DNA of 64,000 nucleotides from Ceriagrion tenellum (Eukaryota; Arthropoda; Insecta; Odonata; Coenagrionidae), in contig OY720632.1 of assembly GCA_963169105.1 (NCBI GenBank), positions 58,375,136 through 58,439,135 on the forward strand, in the 5' to 3' direction. The notes beneath the pieces were generated by a model, which was not told the DNA's origin, searched no databases, and saw only the letters and a program-made list of their open reading frames with translations. Of this stretch, positions 29,191 to 40,600 are shown piece after piece; positions within the stretch are counted from its first letter, which is position 1, and every line of letters starts with the position of its first letter. Position numbers and translations under genes: made by a program.

Positions 29191-30660
29191 ATTTTCATGT
29201 TCTTTTTTTAGATGACAATTTGCATGTTACCCAACAGTTTACATTTTTTTAAAATTTCATCCCCAAGGTCCAAAATTAATCTTCAAAAGATTGGTTTTAT
29301 GTGCCTTGCTTTTAATGAGTGCATCTCTGCATAAGAGAGGCTCTTAGTTTGAAAGCATCTGTGCATCACCCAATAACTTTCAACCAAACACTGTGAAACC
29401 CTTATTAATATTTCCAGTTAGAAGTAATCTTTGCTGCCTTTTAATTTTTTGTTGTGAGAGTATGTTTAGTCCAACTCTGCAGGAATGTATGGGTTTCATT
29501 GGTTGAATCGAACAATGCAGGTAAGATTGGTCCTCTTTCATTGTCCTATATTGATTCAAGGCAAAGCAAGTCGTGAGTTGACAGCACATGAAATAGCTTT
29601 AAAAAATTTTGGTCATTGGTATAATTTAAGTCTATTCCTCTTTTTATTATCGCTGGCATTGATGCAACAATGGTGAATAGGCTCAAATGGTCTTTTAAAA
29701 TGTTTGTCTGCTTGCTAGTTTTTGGTGTTTTGATATGATTGATCTTGAGCCAGTCAAATCTCACTTTGGATTGTAATTGCGTTGTAATTGGATTAGTTCA
29801 TGAGCTGTTTGACTCTCAACGTTATGAGAGGTAGATAGTGCTTTATATCACTTGAAATGGAACCAAGACCCTTTCTACCAATCATGTGAGAAGTGTGCAG
29901 TTGTGCTTCTGAAATATAATCATTGGTCTGTATTGTTTTTATTTCTTGAAAAGGAACTTTTACTGCTATGTACATGTTTGTCAGTTTCGTCCTAATTCTA
30001 ACCATCATTTGATTCACTTATTCATGTCTCAATTGTCTGGTGAAGGTTAAGTAAACAGTGCTTGTTTCAACAAATCATTTGATTCTTCATTTGAATATAT
30101 AATGTTATACACCTCATACAAAGTCTCATTGGGTTGGCAGAATGGGTGTAGTGGGGTGAGAGGGGTGCAGCTACCCCCTTCCCTGAATGAGGCATTTCAT
30201 TCCAAATCTGCTATACAGAGCCAAATAGGGTAGTGTCTTGTCCCCCCTCCTCCAACATAAATCTAAATCAACAGGTGGGTAACCTGCCCCCTAACATAAA
30301 CTTGGCTATGCCAGTGGTTGGTAGCTAGGTGAAGTTTCTTTTTCTCTCTTTCTTTCTTCAAGTTTTACTGATAATTACAAAAACAGAAACTCAAGTTATC
30401 TGAATACATGAAATTTAAAAAAATTCTATTAAGGAAAAAGATTTGGTGAAATATGTCTTAAAGGCCCTGTTCTGTTTGTGTATTTGTTTTCATGGTTAAC
30501 ATATCTTCACCCGTCATTATTACAGTTTCTCCAAGCATTACTTTCTAGCATTAGATTCTGTGATCCAAAGATTATGGGTGAATTTGTGATTGAACATTTT
30601 TTTTTCTTCTGTAAAGACCTAGCATTATATTTTGATGAAGAGATCAGCCCTTTGACAAAC
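29191..30660. other. Non-coding DNA downstream of UGP
   Basis: Still CpG-poor to about 30.5 kb. It contains a G/C-block repeat-like segment at 30,145-30,320. Short frames on both strands are not convincing. Confidence 0.5.
30145..30320. repeat. G-run/C-run dispersed repeat
   Basis: G-rich and C-rich blocks alternate (GTAGTGGGGTGAGAGGGG, then CTACCCCCTT, CTTGTCCCCCCTCC and CTGCCCCCTAAC) and end with TTGGCTATGCCAGTGG. A related G-run/C-run stretch lies at 18,510-18,550. It looks like a degraded dispersed repeat; the class is unknown. Confidence 0.35.
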
Positions 30661-30689
30661 CTCCGGCTCCCCTTCCATCCGTAACCGTC

Positions 30690-30990
30690 GCTGACCCTAC
30701 CCCATATGTCCCAATGACTTAAACACCCCTGCTCTTACCCTTCCTCCTCCAGGGTCTGGTACGGGATAGTGAAGTTGCCATTTAAAGCCACACTGCTCCC
30801 TTCTTCCCCATTTCCTCTCCCCCCTCTCCCATCACCAAACTGTCTCAAGCTACAACCGCAGTTCTTATGTTTTTCTTCCTTGGTCCACTCAAAGAATTTT
30901 TAATCCCATGCCCCCATCCCTTCCCACTCCACTCACCTTCCCTCCCTTTTCCCCCACCCCACCCTTCCCTACGCTTCGGTCCAGGGCTAT
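30690..30990 (+). repeat. C-rich pyrimidine tract
   Basis: About 300 bases dominated by CCCC/CCTT runs on the + strand. It ends immediately before the hammerhead-like motif and may be the upstream part of the same retroelement. Confidence 0.6.
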
Positions 30991-31095
30991 ATATCTACAA
31001 CCCTAACCAAAGAATGCTACATGATTATGCCACAGTGTGGTGAAACACGTTATGCCTGCAATTAAATCTGTGGGAGATTAGTAAGTGTTTTTTAT
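30985..31095 (+). mobile_element. Penelope-type terminal fragment with hammerhead-like motif
   Basis: The segment ATGATTAT-GCCAC-AG-TGTGG-TGAAAC-AC-GTT (from about 31020) fits hammerhead order: core, spacer U, stem II, GAAA, stem III, cleavage U. Two core positions are changed (C3 to A, G8 to T). The downstream words AATTAAATCTGTGGGAGATT and AAGTGTTTTTTATTC resemble Penelope-type terminal repeats as I know them. Confidence 0.55.
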
Positions 31096-31679
31096 TCAGC
31101 ATGAGTTTGGTTAATCATAACGGAACTAAAACAAAATGAGTCTTGAGCTAATAGGTACCAGAGTAATATCCATGAGTACGACAAAAACAGAACATAACAG
31201 TTTCTTTATGTTCCAGTCATCTTTTCGACTGGTTATTTTAGTTTACGTTTTACAAACTTTTTTCCGCACTCGAACTTTGAATACATAACAAAAACATAAA
31301 GTGTGGACCCTGCTCTATTTGTTGCCTCTCCAAGGACTGGAACAAATGTTACTGGAATATTGATAACAATTGTGGGAGTGGCCTTGGCCCGGCATTAGAC
31401 CAAGGACCTTGGAAAACACGCAAAACCACAGTCAAGTCACCAAACTTAACAATACAATTAGAAAATAAGTAAATAGATAAAATTTGTAACAGGATTACAA
31501 ATTGCTGACTACATAATAGTAACAGTTTATTTATTCCATGTATGAATAGCAGTATATTCTGTAAATATAGACTTCACCGGTATATTTATATACATTACTG
31601 GATTGATATTATAAAGTCAATGGTGTAATAGAGTGAGTAACTAGGCTATTCCCTAGCACAGGCTTATCTTTCTTTTTCT

Positions 31680-33210
31680 ATTTCTTATTTTTAACTTTCG
31701 TGGGGTGCAGTGGGAGTCCTGGGATGATTGTTAGCTGTGCGGGAGCAGGAAATGTGGCTCCGATGTCGTACTGCGGTGTCTGGATAGTAGAGATGTGGAT
31801 GATCTGTGATGAATCGGTGTGGAGGTGCTGCTGACCTTCAGTACAGGTCAATCTGCCGAGTGTATCATCTGCCCGATGGCATTGCTGTGTATTCAGCATA
31901 GGCTGTTAGGTAGAGGTCTGACATTGGAGATTTTATAGATGGTGGAGGAACAGGTCCGCGAGTGCAGATCAAAGATATGTTGTAGTACCCACCGTTTCCT
32001 GGTGGCGTACAATTTCAATGTCTGCCACAATGGTAGAATGGCTATAATGAGATCACTTACGTCTACAACCGATCATGTTTACAGTGTGTCTCCTGAAAGT
32101 AAAATGTCTGACAATTAATGCTCCAATGTATGTGGCAGTGGTAGACCCCTTGATCCTTTGATCCCAGAGGTTAATGAGACAATATTCAGAGATTGTTGGA
32201 GTGGTTTGGTGATAAGGAATTGTGATTTGCTGGCGTTTGGTTGCAACCTTCATTGTTGCGACCATTTCTCCATTTTTGGACATGGTCTGCTGATTTTTTT
32301 TCTGCTCTGGTGGAATTTATCGCACATCATGGCATAGTATCATTTGCATATTGGCATAGTGTGACTGCGTAGTCTTATTTCTCTAATCCCCTGGCATATC
32401 ATAGCAGTAGAGGGTGAACATAAGACGAAACAGTGCGGTGCCCTGTGGAACAATGGGCATTATTGAGAAGGTTGTGGAGTGATGTGAAACCACTTTTACC
32501 CTCCCATGTCTGCCCCTAATGAAGAAGTATATGATGTATTATGGGTTTTTGACTCCTGGTAAAGGTGCTAGTTTATGCATCAGTCCATCATGCCTTATGC
32601 TTTCAAAGGCCCTTTCTATGTCTAAGAACAGTTCTGCAGCGATCCTGTTACTTTTAATAGCCTCAGTTGCAGTGCTGGTCAGAAGTGTGAGGGGGTCTAT
32701 GGTGCATATGTTTGTCCGAAAGCATATGTTTTGGTGCTGGGCTTCAAACTTTGTACTCGTTCTTCTGGTCAGTATTCTTTAAAAACCTCTTTCCTATAGT
32801 GCTGTTGAGGCTGATGGGCCTGTAGTTTTCTGCTTTCATGTTATCCTTGCCCGGCATGGGTAACATTACCATTGCTATCCATAGCCATGAGTCCAGATGG
32901 TATTGAGCACAGCGTTAAAGATCGCCATTAGGAGTGGCATGCATGAAGACAACAATCTTCAATGGTGGTGGTGCTGTCATCGCCTGGGGCCTTGTTTTTC
33001 CATAGTATTGCTTTTTCTATATCCTCTACTGTGATGGGCTCGAGGATTGGATCATTGTCCTTGGGCAGTGTCTTCTGGAGTGGTTTCAGTGATGCTGCAG
33101 CTGCCTTTGCTGAACTCAAACAGGTGAGTTCAGCAAGTGCAGCGGGACTTTCCATAATTTGTTTTATTGGCTGTGCCGGAGGTAGGCCAGACTTAATCGA
33201 TTAGTGGACA
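31680..33210 (-). pseudogene. Jockey-like non-LTR retrotransposon fragment (reverse transcriptase)
   Basis: Reading the minus strand from 33,155, the frames give the linker before the reverse transcriptase (ITVEDIEKAILWKNKAPGDD). They continue to a palm motif (AAELFLDIERAFESIRHDGL), then VPQGTALFRLMFTLYCYDMP, and a catalytic box near 32,340 that reads YAND instead of YADD. Frame changes and stops separate the blocks. A Cys/His-poor C-terminal part runs on to about 31,680. The element is truncated at its 5' end, with no endonuclease domain seen. It is a dead copy of a Jockey-clade or similar LINE; the exact clade is inferred. Confidence 0.8.
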
Positions 33211-36200
33211 AGTCCCTTATTCTTTATCTTCCATTTTTTTCTGCTTACCCTACACTACCTGCTGAAAGCCATTGCAGTGGTTTGCAGTATTATATGAATT
33301 GGTTGCATAAGTAAGCGAAATCGCAAGGATTGTTACATCTGCATTAATGTAGATGAACTGTTGGTGACAGAAAGCTTAATCTCAAGTGTTGTTGTACGTG
33401 GAGTCACTGTTAAGTCTGTTTTAGCTCACAGGTAGCAGTGCTGTATTGTCGTTGGGAGGAGGTGTTTGCTCATCAGATGCATCTTGCCCGTTAGATAAAG
33501 TGAGGAGAGATAATGCCACTGTGCTTACTACCTGGACTTTTGAATGAAGACTTTAAATTAAAAACTTGGGTTTGACTCTGTGTACATTCGTTCATAATGT
33601 TCTCTGAAATATATTTAGCTTGCTGAAACAGCCCTCGGTGACCCAAATAATCTTGACTGACTGTGATTGGTGGAATTTGAATCAAAACCAAATATGTTTA
33701 ATTAATAGTATACTCTGTTAACATTCTATCTCTTTAAGGGTAATTCACCAACCCAAGGCACTTGGACATATTGGATCGAAATCAGGGTAGAGCACATGTT
33801 GTCAATCATGGTCTGTTTTGCTGAAGATGGGTGGGTTGTGGAGCGCTTGCTTGGAGATATTACTTAGCTGTATGACATTGATTATTTGTCCTGCTTTCAA
33901 AGTATATGCCCAAGGAGACCCGGAAAGTCACCCAGTTTCACAAGGAGGGGTGCGAGCTGTAAAATAGATTCACTCTTATTCAAAGAACAAGATCGATGCC
34001 ATCTAGGTTTTCGGGAGGAGCCATTGTCACCGCAACTAGTCCTCATTGTAGGTCGCTGTTAATGCTTGCTCTCTGATTAACTTCCACTCTGCGGTTTCAC
34101 TTCGATGCATCAAGTGTCTTCGTAGAAATCAAACTATTTGTTTGAGATTTCGTCCATTACCGCTTTCTACCTATTCAAGACCGTATTCGTTACAACGATG
34201 AGACTTAAACATTCCCTCTCTTCTCTTCCCTTAGCGTTCCGTCGATAGCACTGCAGCGGTAGGTGTTTTTTCTCGTTCTGAACGAAAGGGCATTTGATGC
34301 TGGGAGGTTCACCCTTAGTACTTCCCAGGCCCTTGTGCTCCTCCTCTAGATTCCGACCTTGTACCAAACCCTACTCGCAGCACGGTGCGGGCAGTCTCCT
34401 CGCGAGTTCATGGTACTGATCCTGTCCCCCCGCGCCAGCCGGATTATCATCCCAGCCACATTCTTTCCTGTCCTTCTTCGTCACTTTCAACCGGAGTGTT
34501 GACCTTGCCAAAGGTTCGTTTTGTCACTCCTTTCTGTAGTGCGCGCACATCCACCGAACAATGCCAACATGACTGTACGCTCTTGTGTAGCTGTCTTATT
34601 ATGCTCGGTTGTGGAATGCGAGAGACTCCAGCTGGCTAACGCTTCATGTCCCCTTAATAGAGTTTCACAGTTCCTTAGGTCAAACAGCAGAGGATACTTT
34701 TTTATTCCAAAGCCAGAATCACGCGGTAATTTTTCACGTTCATGTTCATTATTCCGGGATTGCGGCGCTGATAATTAGGGGTACCCATCTCTTTTTTTCA
34801 TCATTTGAGGTCGTCCTGTTTTCCGTCCCTGTACTTGTGCGTTAATTTTTATGCAGCCCATCAGAGCGCACGGGAGCGAGGATCGAATGTGACACCACTT
34901 TAAGTTTAAATTATAGAACAACTGTGAAGATTACGGAAATTCTTGTCGCAGATACAGAAAAAATCATCATGTGATTGAGTGAATGACGACTTACGCTGTA
35001 ATTTGAAAAATGAAGGTCTGTACCTGATTTACGCTGATTTAAGACTAAGCTGTACCTGAAAAATGAAGGTCTGATTAAGGCTCTTTGGGACCTTTCATCG
35101 CTGCCCTTATACTCAGTTTTGTGACATTATTATCAAGCTTAGTTTATGGGACTTAATTTTACTTTTTTAACATCAGTAAAGCGGAGCTTAGTTCTGTGGC
35201 AGTATTTTCTAGCGCCACTGACCTCTGTTTCCACAAATTATGTTGACATAAAGTTACCGAGCTGTTGTTTTTTCTTGTTTTGCGTTTTAATAAATTTGAG
35301 ATGCGGAACATTGAATTGGTTCTTAATGGCACCGTCGTATTTTATTCTGACCGTTAATCAGAACGATGGCTTGTTTCAACTTTATGAATATGTATGGTTA
35401 TCAGTGTCATTTAATGCATTATAATTATATGAAATGTCTTATGTCACGTGAAACTCGTACGATTTTAATAAGTCTGTGGAAGCTTGCTAAGTATTTTTTA
35501 TTCATCATGAATACCGCCAACTTCCAACAAGGCCAGCCTGATACGGTTGCATTTACAATGTATGTCACTTTTACCTAGAAATGTTTCTAATAAAGCTAAG
35601 TACGCGAAGCAAAATGGAAACATGTACATAAAGATAAATTGGCCCCTACCACCTTAATTGGTTGAAGGGTGATTCTCCGCAAGAACGAAGCCTAACGTTG
35701 AGTGAAATTCTTACATCGGGAAGGTTGGTGGGAAACTGTGCCGCTTATGGTTTCTTGGAATGATCTGGAGGGCTATGCGCAATATGCTATCGGAAATTGG
35801 AATGGGAGCTGAATATCGGAAAAATCTCTATTTCTCCGAAGGGCCCTCTTATGTTGTTCCTCTGTGAGTATGCACCGATAGGAAAGGGTCGTTCCGATTC
35901 TCGTCTGGGACGTCCAATAATGCAATAATCCGAGACCTCGATGGCCCACGCATCGATGTAGGCCATACGATGGCGGTACTCAATTTTTTCTCCGCCGCGC
36001 TCCTTCCTCGTTTCCGTCTTCGTAAACATGGAAGACTGATGTGGATATTAGATCTCCAGCTTTGAATTTCTTCGTGAATAGCATTGCCGGGCGTCGAATG
36101 TCCTTTCCTCGGAATCGGAAGAGACCTTAGTGAATACCTCCCATGGCACCAAACAAATAACGAGGTTTTGTCTACGGGAAATGTCTGAAGAGACTTCCAG

Positions 36201-36398
36201 ACTATTCGATCGCCTCCCTTTGGTCTGTGGCCGAACGACTGACCTTTAGAGGGTTATTTAGACGTCTTTTCCCCCCAAAAGTAATCGGAATAATGAATTA
36301 CAAGTTATCGTTGTAACGTGCTGCTGCTCTGGGATCGCGTGATATTTTCTTGTCAGTCACCTCGGAAGCGTTGATTTCTTAACACGTGTTATGATTAA
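33211..36398. other. Intergenic, nothing recognised
   Basis: No conserved coding segment was found. CpG density returns to normal. A short duplication (GAAAAATGAAGGTCTG) occurs near 35,005 and 35,057. Overlapping short frames at 34.4-34.8 kb in three registers are typical of chance. Confidence 0.5.
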
Positions 36399-37110
36399 GT
36401 GAACGGAGACACTCAGACTGTCGTGAAAATGCACGCAGCTGAACCACTCATGATATTCGTGGCGAATAATAGGTACTTTCCTCGGAGAATTGTCCTTCCG
36501 CAAGACCGTCACTACCGAGACATGCTCTGGACGCTACATTCTTCCGAGACGACAGTAAGCGGTGCAATAGCGGTGCATCATTATAAACTCACGGAGGAAC
36601 GCGGAGACGTAGAAAGATGCTTCACGGCGCTTGGAAATGAACGAAAAAACGTAAGAAATGCGAATCCGTCCACTCGCCACTTTTAACGGTGGTGTCACCC
36701 TCGACGGAATGAATCCTGCCGGGGAGGTCGGCCGTTCCTCAGCCGCCAAGAATTCTCTCTCGGTCCAACCTTTTAAATCGAAATCTCTCCTTCTCCGTCG
36801 AAGAATCTTCCTGGGCCAGAGGCGGTTGAATTTTCGGGGTAGGGTCTCTGGAGAGATTGAGAGGGGTGTCCGCCCTCCCCTTTCCAAGGCCCTTTGCCGT
36901 CCTTCCCTCCTCCCACTCGGGTCGACCTTCCGTCTTCCCCCAATCCCACCTTACTCCACCTGTAGCAACCTCGCCGGTCCAGTCCCGCCCCAAATTGTTT
37001 TTGAGTCCGTTCTCTTCCCACTCGCTCGCCTCGGAGAACATAAATTTCCTCCACGGAGAAGGGGCAGCGTCTTCTACGTGGAGTAGCAACTGCTTTTCCC
37101 ATCTCAAGTA
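36399..37110. other. GC-rich, CpG-rich block with overlapping open frames
   Basis: A compact GC-rich block in AT-rich DNA. Both strands carry long open frames (for example + 36658-37086, - 36739-37107, - 36534-36887), but they overlap in several registers and none resembles a known family. Open frames are expected by chance in GC-rich DNA. It could be a CpG-island-like promoter or first exon of an unseen gene, since a donor-like AA|GTACGTAG occurs at about 37,109. Confidence 0.35.
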
Positions 37111-37516
37111 CGTAGTCTTTGCCTCGTTTAGTGTTATGTTTGATCCTTGGGCATATTTTTTGAACTTGTGCGTATTATTTTATGGTGATCTCATCACTTT
37201 TCGGGAGGTTTTGTTTTGCTAACTGTTGCAATTGTTTTATTTGGCTGGCTAGTTCGTTGATGAGGAAACAAGGGTAATTGTTTGGGGTTTGAGGAGAGAG
37301 AACGATGTGCTGTGAACTCCTTTAAGAAGGTTGGTTCTGATATTTAGGAAACTAAGACAAGACATTGCTGCATAATGGGTTGTAGAATTCATTTAATGTG
37401 GGTCAGTGCGGCACTACATTGTTACTTCGCATAAGTAATGAACAGTTTGAAAACGACACCTAACAAAACATTTAACTAATGGCAGTTCAAAAAAAATTGG
37501 CGATAAAGCGAACCTG

Positions 37517-37644
37517 GTAACTTCGACAGTTTATTATAGAATGCACATCCGGTTCCAGAAGTTACTTCACCGATAGGTAAACAAAGATGGTGTAACTGCT
37601 GAAACCGGTTGTATGTACATTCTATTATATAACGTCGAAGTTAC
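37517..37644. mobile_element. Foldback element with GAAACC motif, Penelope-like
   Basis: Arms 37517-37565 and 37592-37644 are inverted copies (GTAACTTCGAC at both outer ends, GGTTCCAG / CTGAAACC at the inner ends). The right arm carries TGAAACCGGTTGTATGTACA, the GAAAC plus stem III part of a Penelope-type hammerhead. The CUGANGA part is too degraded to align. The assignment is by analogy with the other foldbacks here. Confidence 0.5.
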
Positions 37645-40600
37645 AAATGTCGTATTCTTACCATGTCGATCCTCCTACGAGTAAGATGTTCAAATTTTGA
37701 ATTTATCGCTGAAAGTTAAGGAAAACTGAAGACCTGAATTAACTACTGACGATAGAAAAGGGTTTGGAATTGATAAAAAAATTAGAGAAGGGAAGGTGTT
37801 CCGGAGTCCCTAGATATTTCCTATGGGACGGGAAAGCACCATAAAAGGTAAAAATAATAATTAAGTTTACCACCTTTGTACTTACCGCATTTGAAATTGT
37901 TTGTAGGTACGTTTTCAACTCTACAAAACCAAAACTTCCGTGTAGGAAGTGTTCCATTCCGCGGAATGGAAGTATGTTAAGTCCTCAAGGAATCGTTCGA
38001 TCAAAATTTTTCTTCACGAGGACTTTTTTTTTAGTGCTTCCAATTATAATAAAAATTTCGGTGGAGAAACACCTCTTGCTGTCTGGCCTTGTATTTCGTG
38101 GATTTATCGATCATTATCCTTTATATTGCATACAGTTTATCACTAGGCCTTTCTCATGTTTGAATATGGTTTAACTATTGGTTCATCTCCTTCGCGGTCG
38201 TATTTAACTCTGGGTCTGGTTTTACTTAATTACTGCGTGTAGATGCGACGCCTCCCATGCCCAAGGGGAGATCCCGTGGACCATCCATTCCGGGTCCCGC
38301 CCCTCGTTCTTTCTCTCGTGCGCCGCACTTAGATGCAGGAGTCCTAAAAGAAGTCCAAAATTGAAACAAAATCTTCAAAGAGGGTATATTCATTGTCAGA
38401 TGGGGTAGATTGGGATCAAATGAGGATTCGAAATAAGCTTCTAGCTGGGCAATGTGTGCATATCTGGCCGCCTCCCATGGTATGAAATTTAGCCGCGAGC
38501 AAGTGGTAACTACAACGGTATTACCAGTAGATGGATGTAGCAGAGCGTCATATGAAAAAAAAGCCGAATCTTTCTTATTTTACGCCTGACCATTTAGTTT
38601 AATGCTGTTCAAACTCCAAAGTGAGCAGTATACAAAAATGATGTGCAAAAGTTGGGTTGTGCCAATATAATTTGTCAAATTACATTTATTATGAGTAATC
38701 ATTTTCGCGAATCTTCATGGTAAAAACCATGTAAACCAATGAAACAGTAGCAAAATAGGTCAGAAAAAGGTTAATCTATCGCATTTTGGGGTTAATACTT
38801 TTAGGTAATTACTAGAGCAAAGGTCAGTTGCCTATACCAGTTTGTTCAATGATATAAATACGTTGACAATGAATAATTTTCGTTCCGAATGTGCAGTAAT
38901 GACAAAAAATAGTATTTACTGTGCATTAATCCACTCCTTAGTATAAGGTGTCAGTTCACTTGTAGAATAATTTCCGCGGAATCATATCATCTCTTCTCCG
39001 TAAGGGCAGATACTTTCCCAAATCTTAATTCGCCAATGTGCAAAAGAATTCCGCAATGGATCTTAAGAGGTGGTGGAGGAGAAACAATCGGGCGGACGGT
39101 GCGGCGGCGCCCCTGAGGGAAAACCGCCATTGCCTGCACGGCAGCCGGCCCAGAAAGGCGTCTTCCACAGTTATCACGATCACAGAAATTAGATCTGCAT
39201 TATCAAGAAATTACCGAATTTAAATTTGAAGAACCATTGAATGATGAAGATGTGGATTATTTTTTGTGACACTGCCCATTTTCGAGTACTCGTCAGTTGA
39301 AAATGGTCTATTTTTTGTAGCGAAAATTTCGGATTTTCAGCTTTTGTGGTTGGTTACAGCTTAGCAAAGAAATGTTTTCTTCATTGCTCCACTTTTTGTG
39401 GCGCTGAATGGTAAAAATTGGTATTTATCTCCTGGTATAAACCCGTATAGATCCCCAGTGATGTGGAAGCGCCTGTTCTGACTGAGTATCGACCCCCTCG
39501 GTGTCGATGAATTTCAAGATAGTACGTTTTCTTGAATATCTGATGGAGTTACGCTTGGCATTGAGGGGTTAAGCCATCGTCTGAATCAATTCTATCATCG
39601 CTCTCGATTTAGTGACGATCAATCTTTTGCCATGCGTCAAGTCCAGTCGCACACAGCAGCAACAAGGTGTGGACAATATATTGATCGAATCCTTCTGACG
39701 ATGAAGAGAGGATTGGGCCCATGGGACGGAAGAGCGTAAACGAAATTTTCTCTGGAAAAGTCTTCTCGAAAACTTGACCCTCTTATAATGTAGTCGAAGG
39801 CCGGATAAAGATTCTATGGATAAACCTATTTTTAAAATTTTCAATAAGCTTGGAGGGAATAATTTTGAATATTCACACAAGTAAGCTTGTTTACGTTTTC
39901 GTGAAATGCCATTCTGTCAGAGGAGAATTAAAGTATTCATTAAGGCCATACCATGCGCTGAATTTTTCCGACGTCTAAATATTGAGCCACATCAAGGAAG
40001 AGCAGTCATTTTTCAGGTGAATTGGTGATGACTTGATTTATCGGATTGTTGAACCATACCAGTCGGTTTTCGCTCTGTGCTTCTGAGTTTTTCGGCTGAC
40101 ATTCGTATAATTATTTATCATGGGTGAGTAAATTTTCGGAGCCACTCAGAATTCAAAATTTCCGCCTTCTTACAAAAAGGACTTAAAGAATGTACTTTTT
40201 CTGCCGTAGTTACAGCAATTACGTTTTTTTATGCCACTCATCTGGAGACCCGAAAAATGAACCGCGATGTTAATCCATGCCCTGAACCAAATGATTTGGA
40301 CGAAATTGCAATGCAGTGACTTTTTTCTCGCCATGGCGAAATTTAGTCAGTTTTTGATATTCAAAGCTGAATCAGACATAGGTCCTATTAGTGCCATAGG
40401 GCCACCGCCGCTGACCTAGCTAGGCTTCTTAAATACTTCTTCGATGGGTTCACCGTTAACCCATCACTACCGCTTGGCGGTAATAATATCTTAGAATACG
40501 CGTTGAGCTTTTTTTCTTTTAAATTTTGATCTTTCGAGGGAAATTCGTAACACATTCACGCCCTGAAGGCAGTTTAGTTTGGGAATGAGAGGCGGAAGTG

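Noticed and set aside
36399..37222. Cluster of 90-142-codon open frames on both strands as possible genes
   Set aside because: The frames overlap in several registers on both strands inside a GC-rich block, with no family resemblance and no consistent splice structure.
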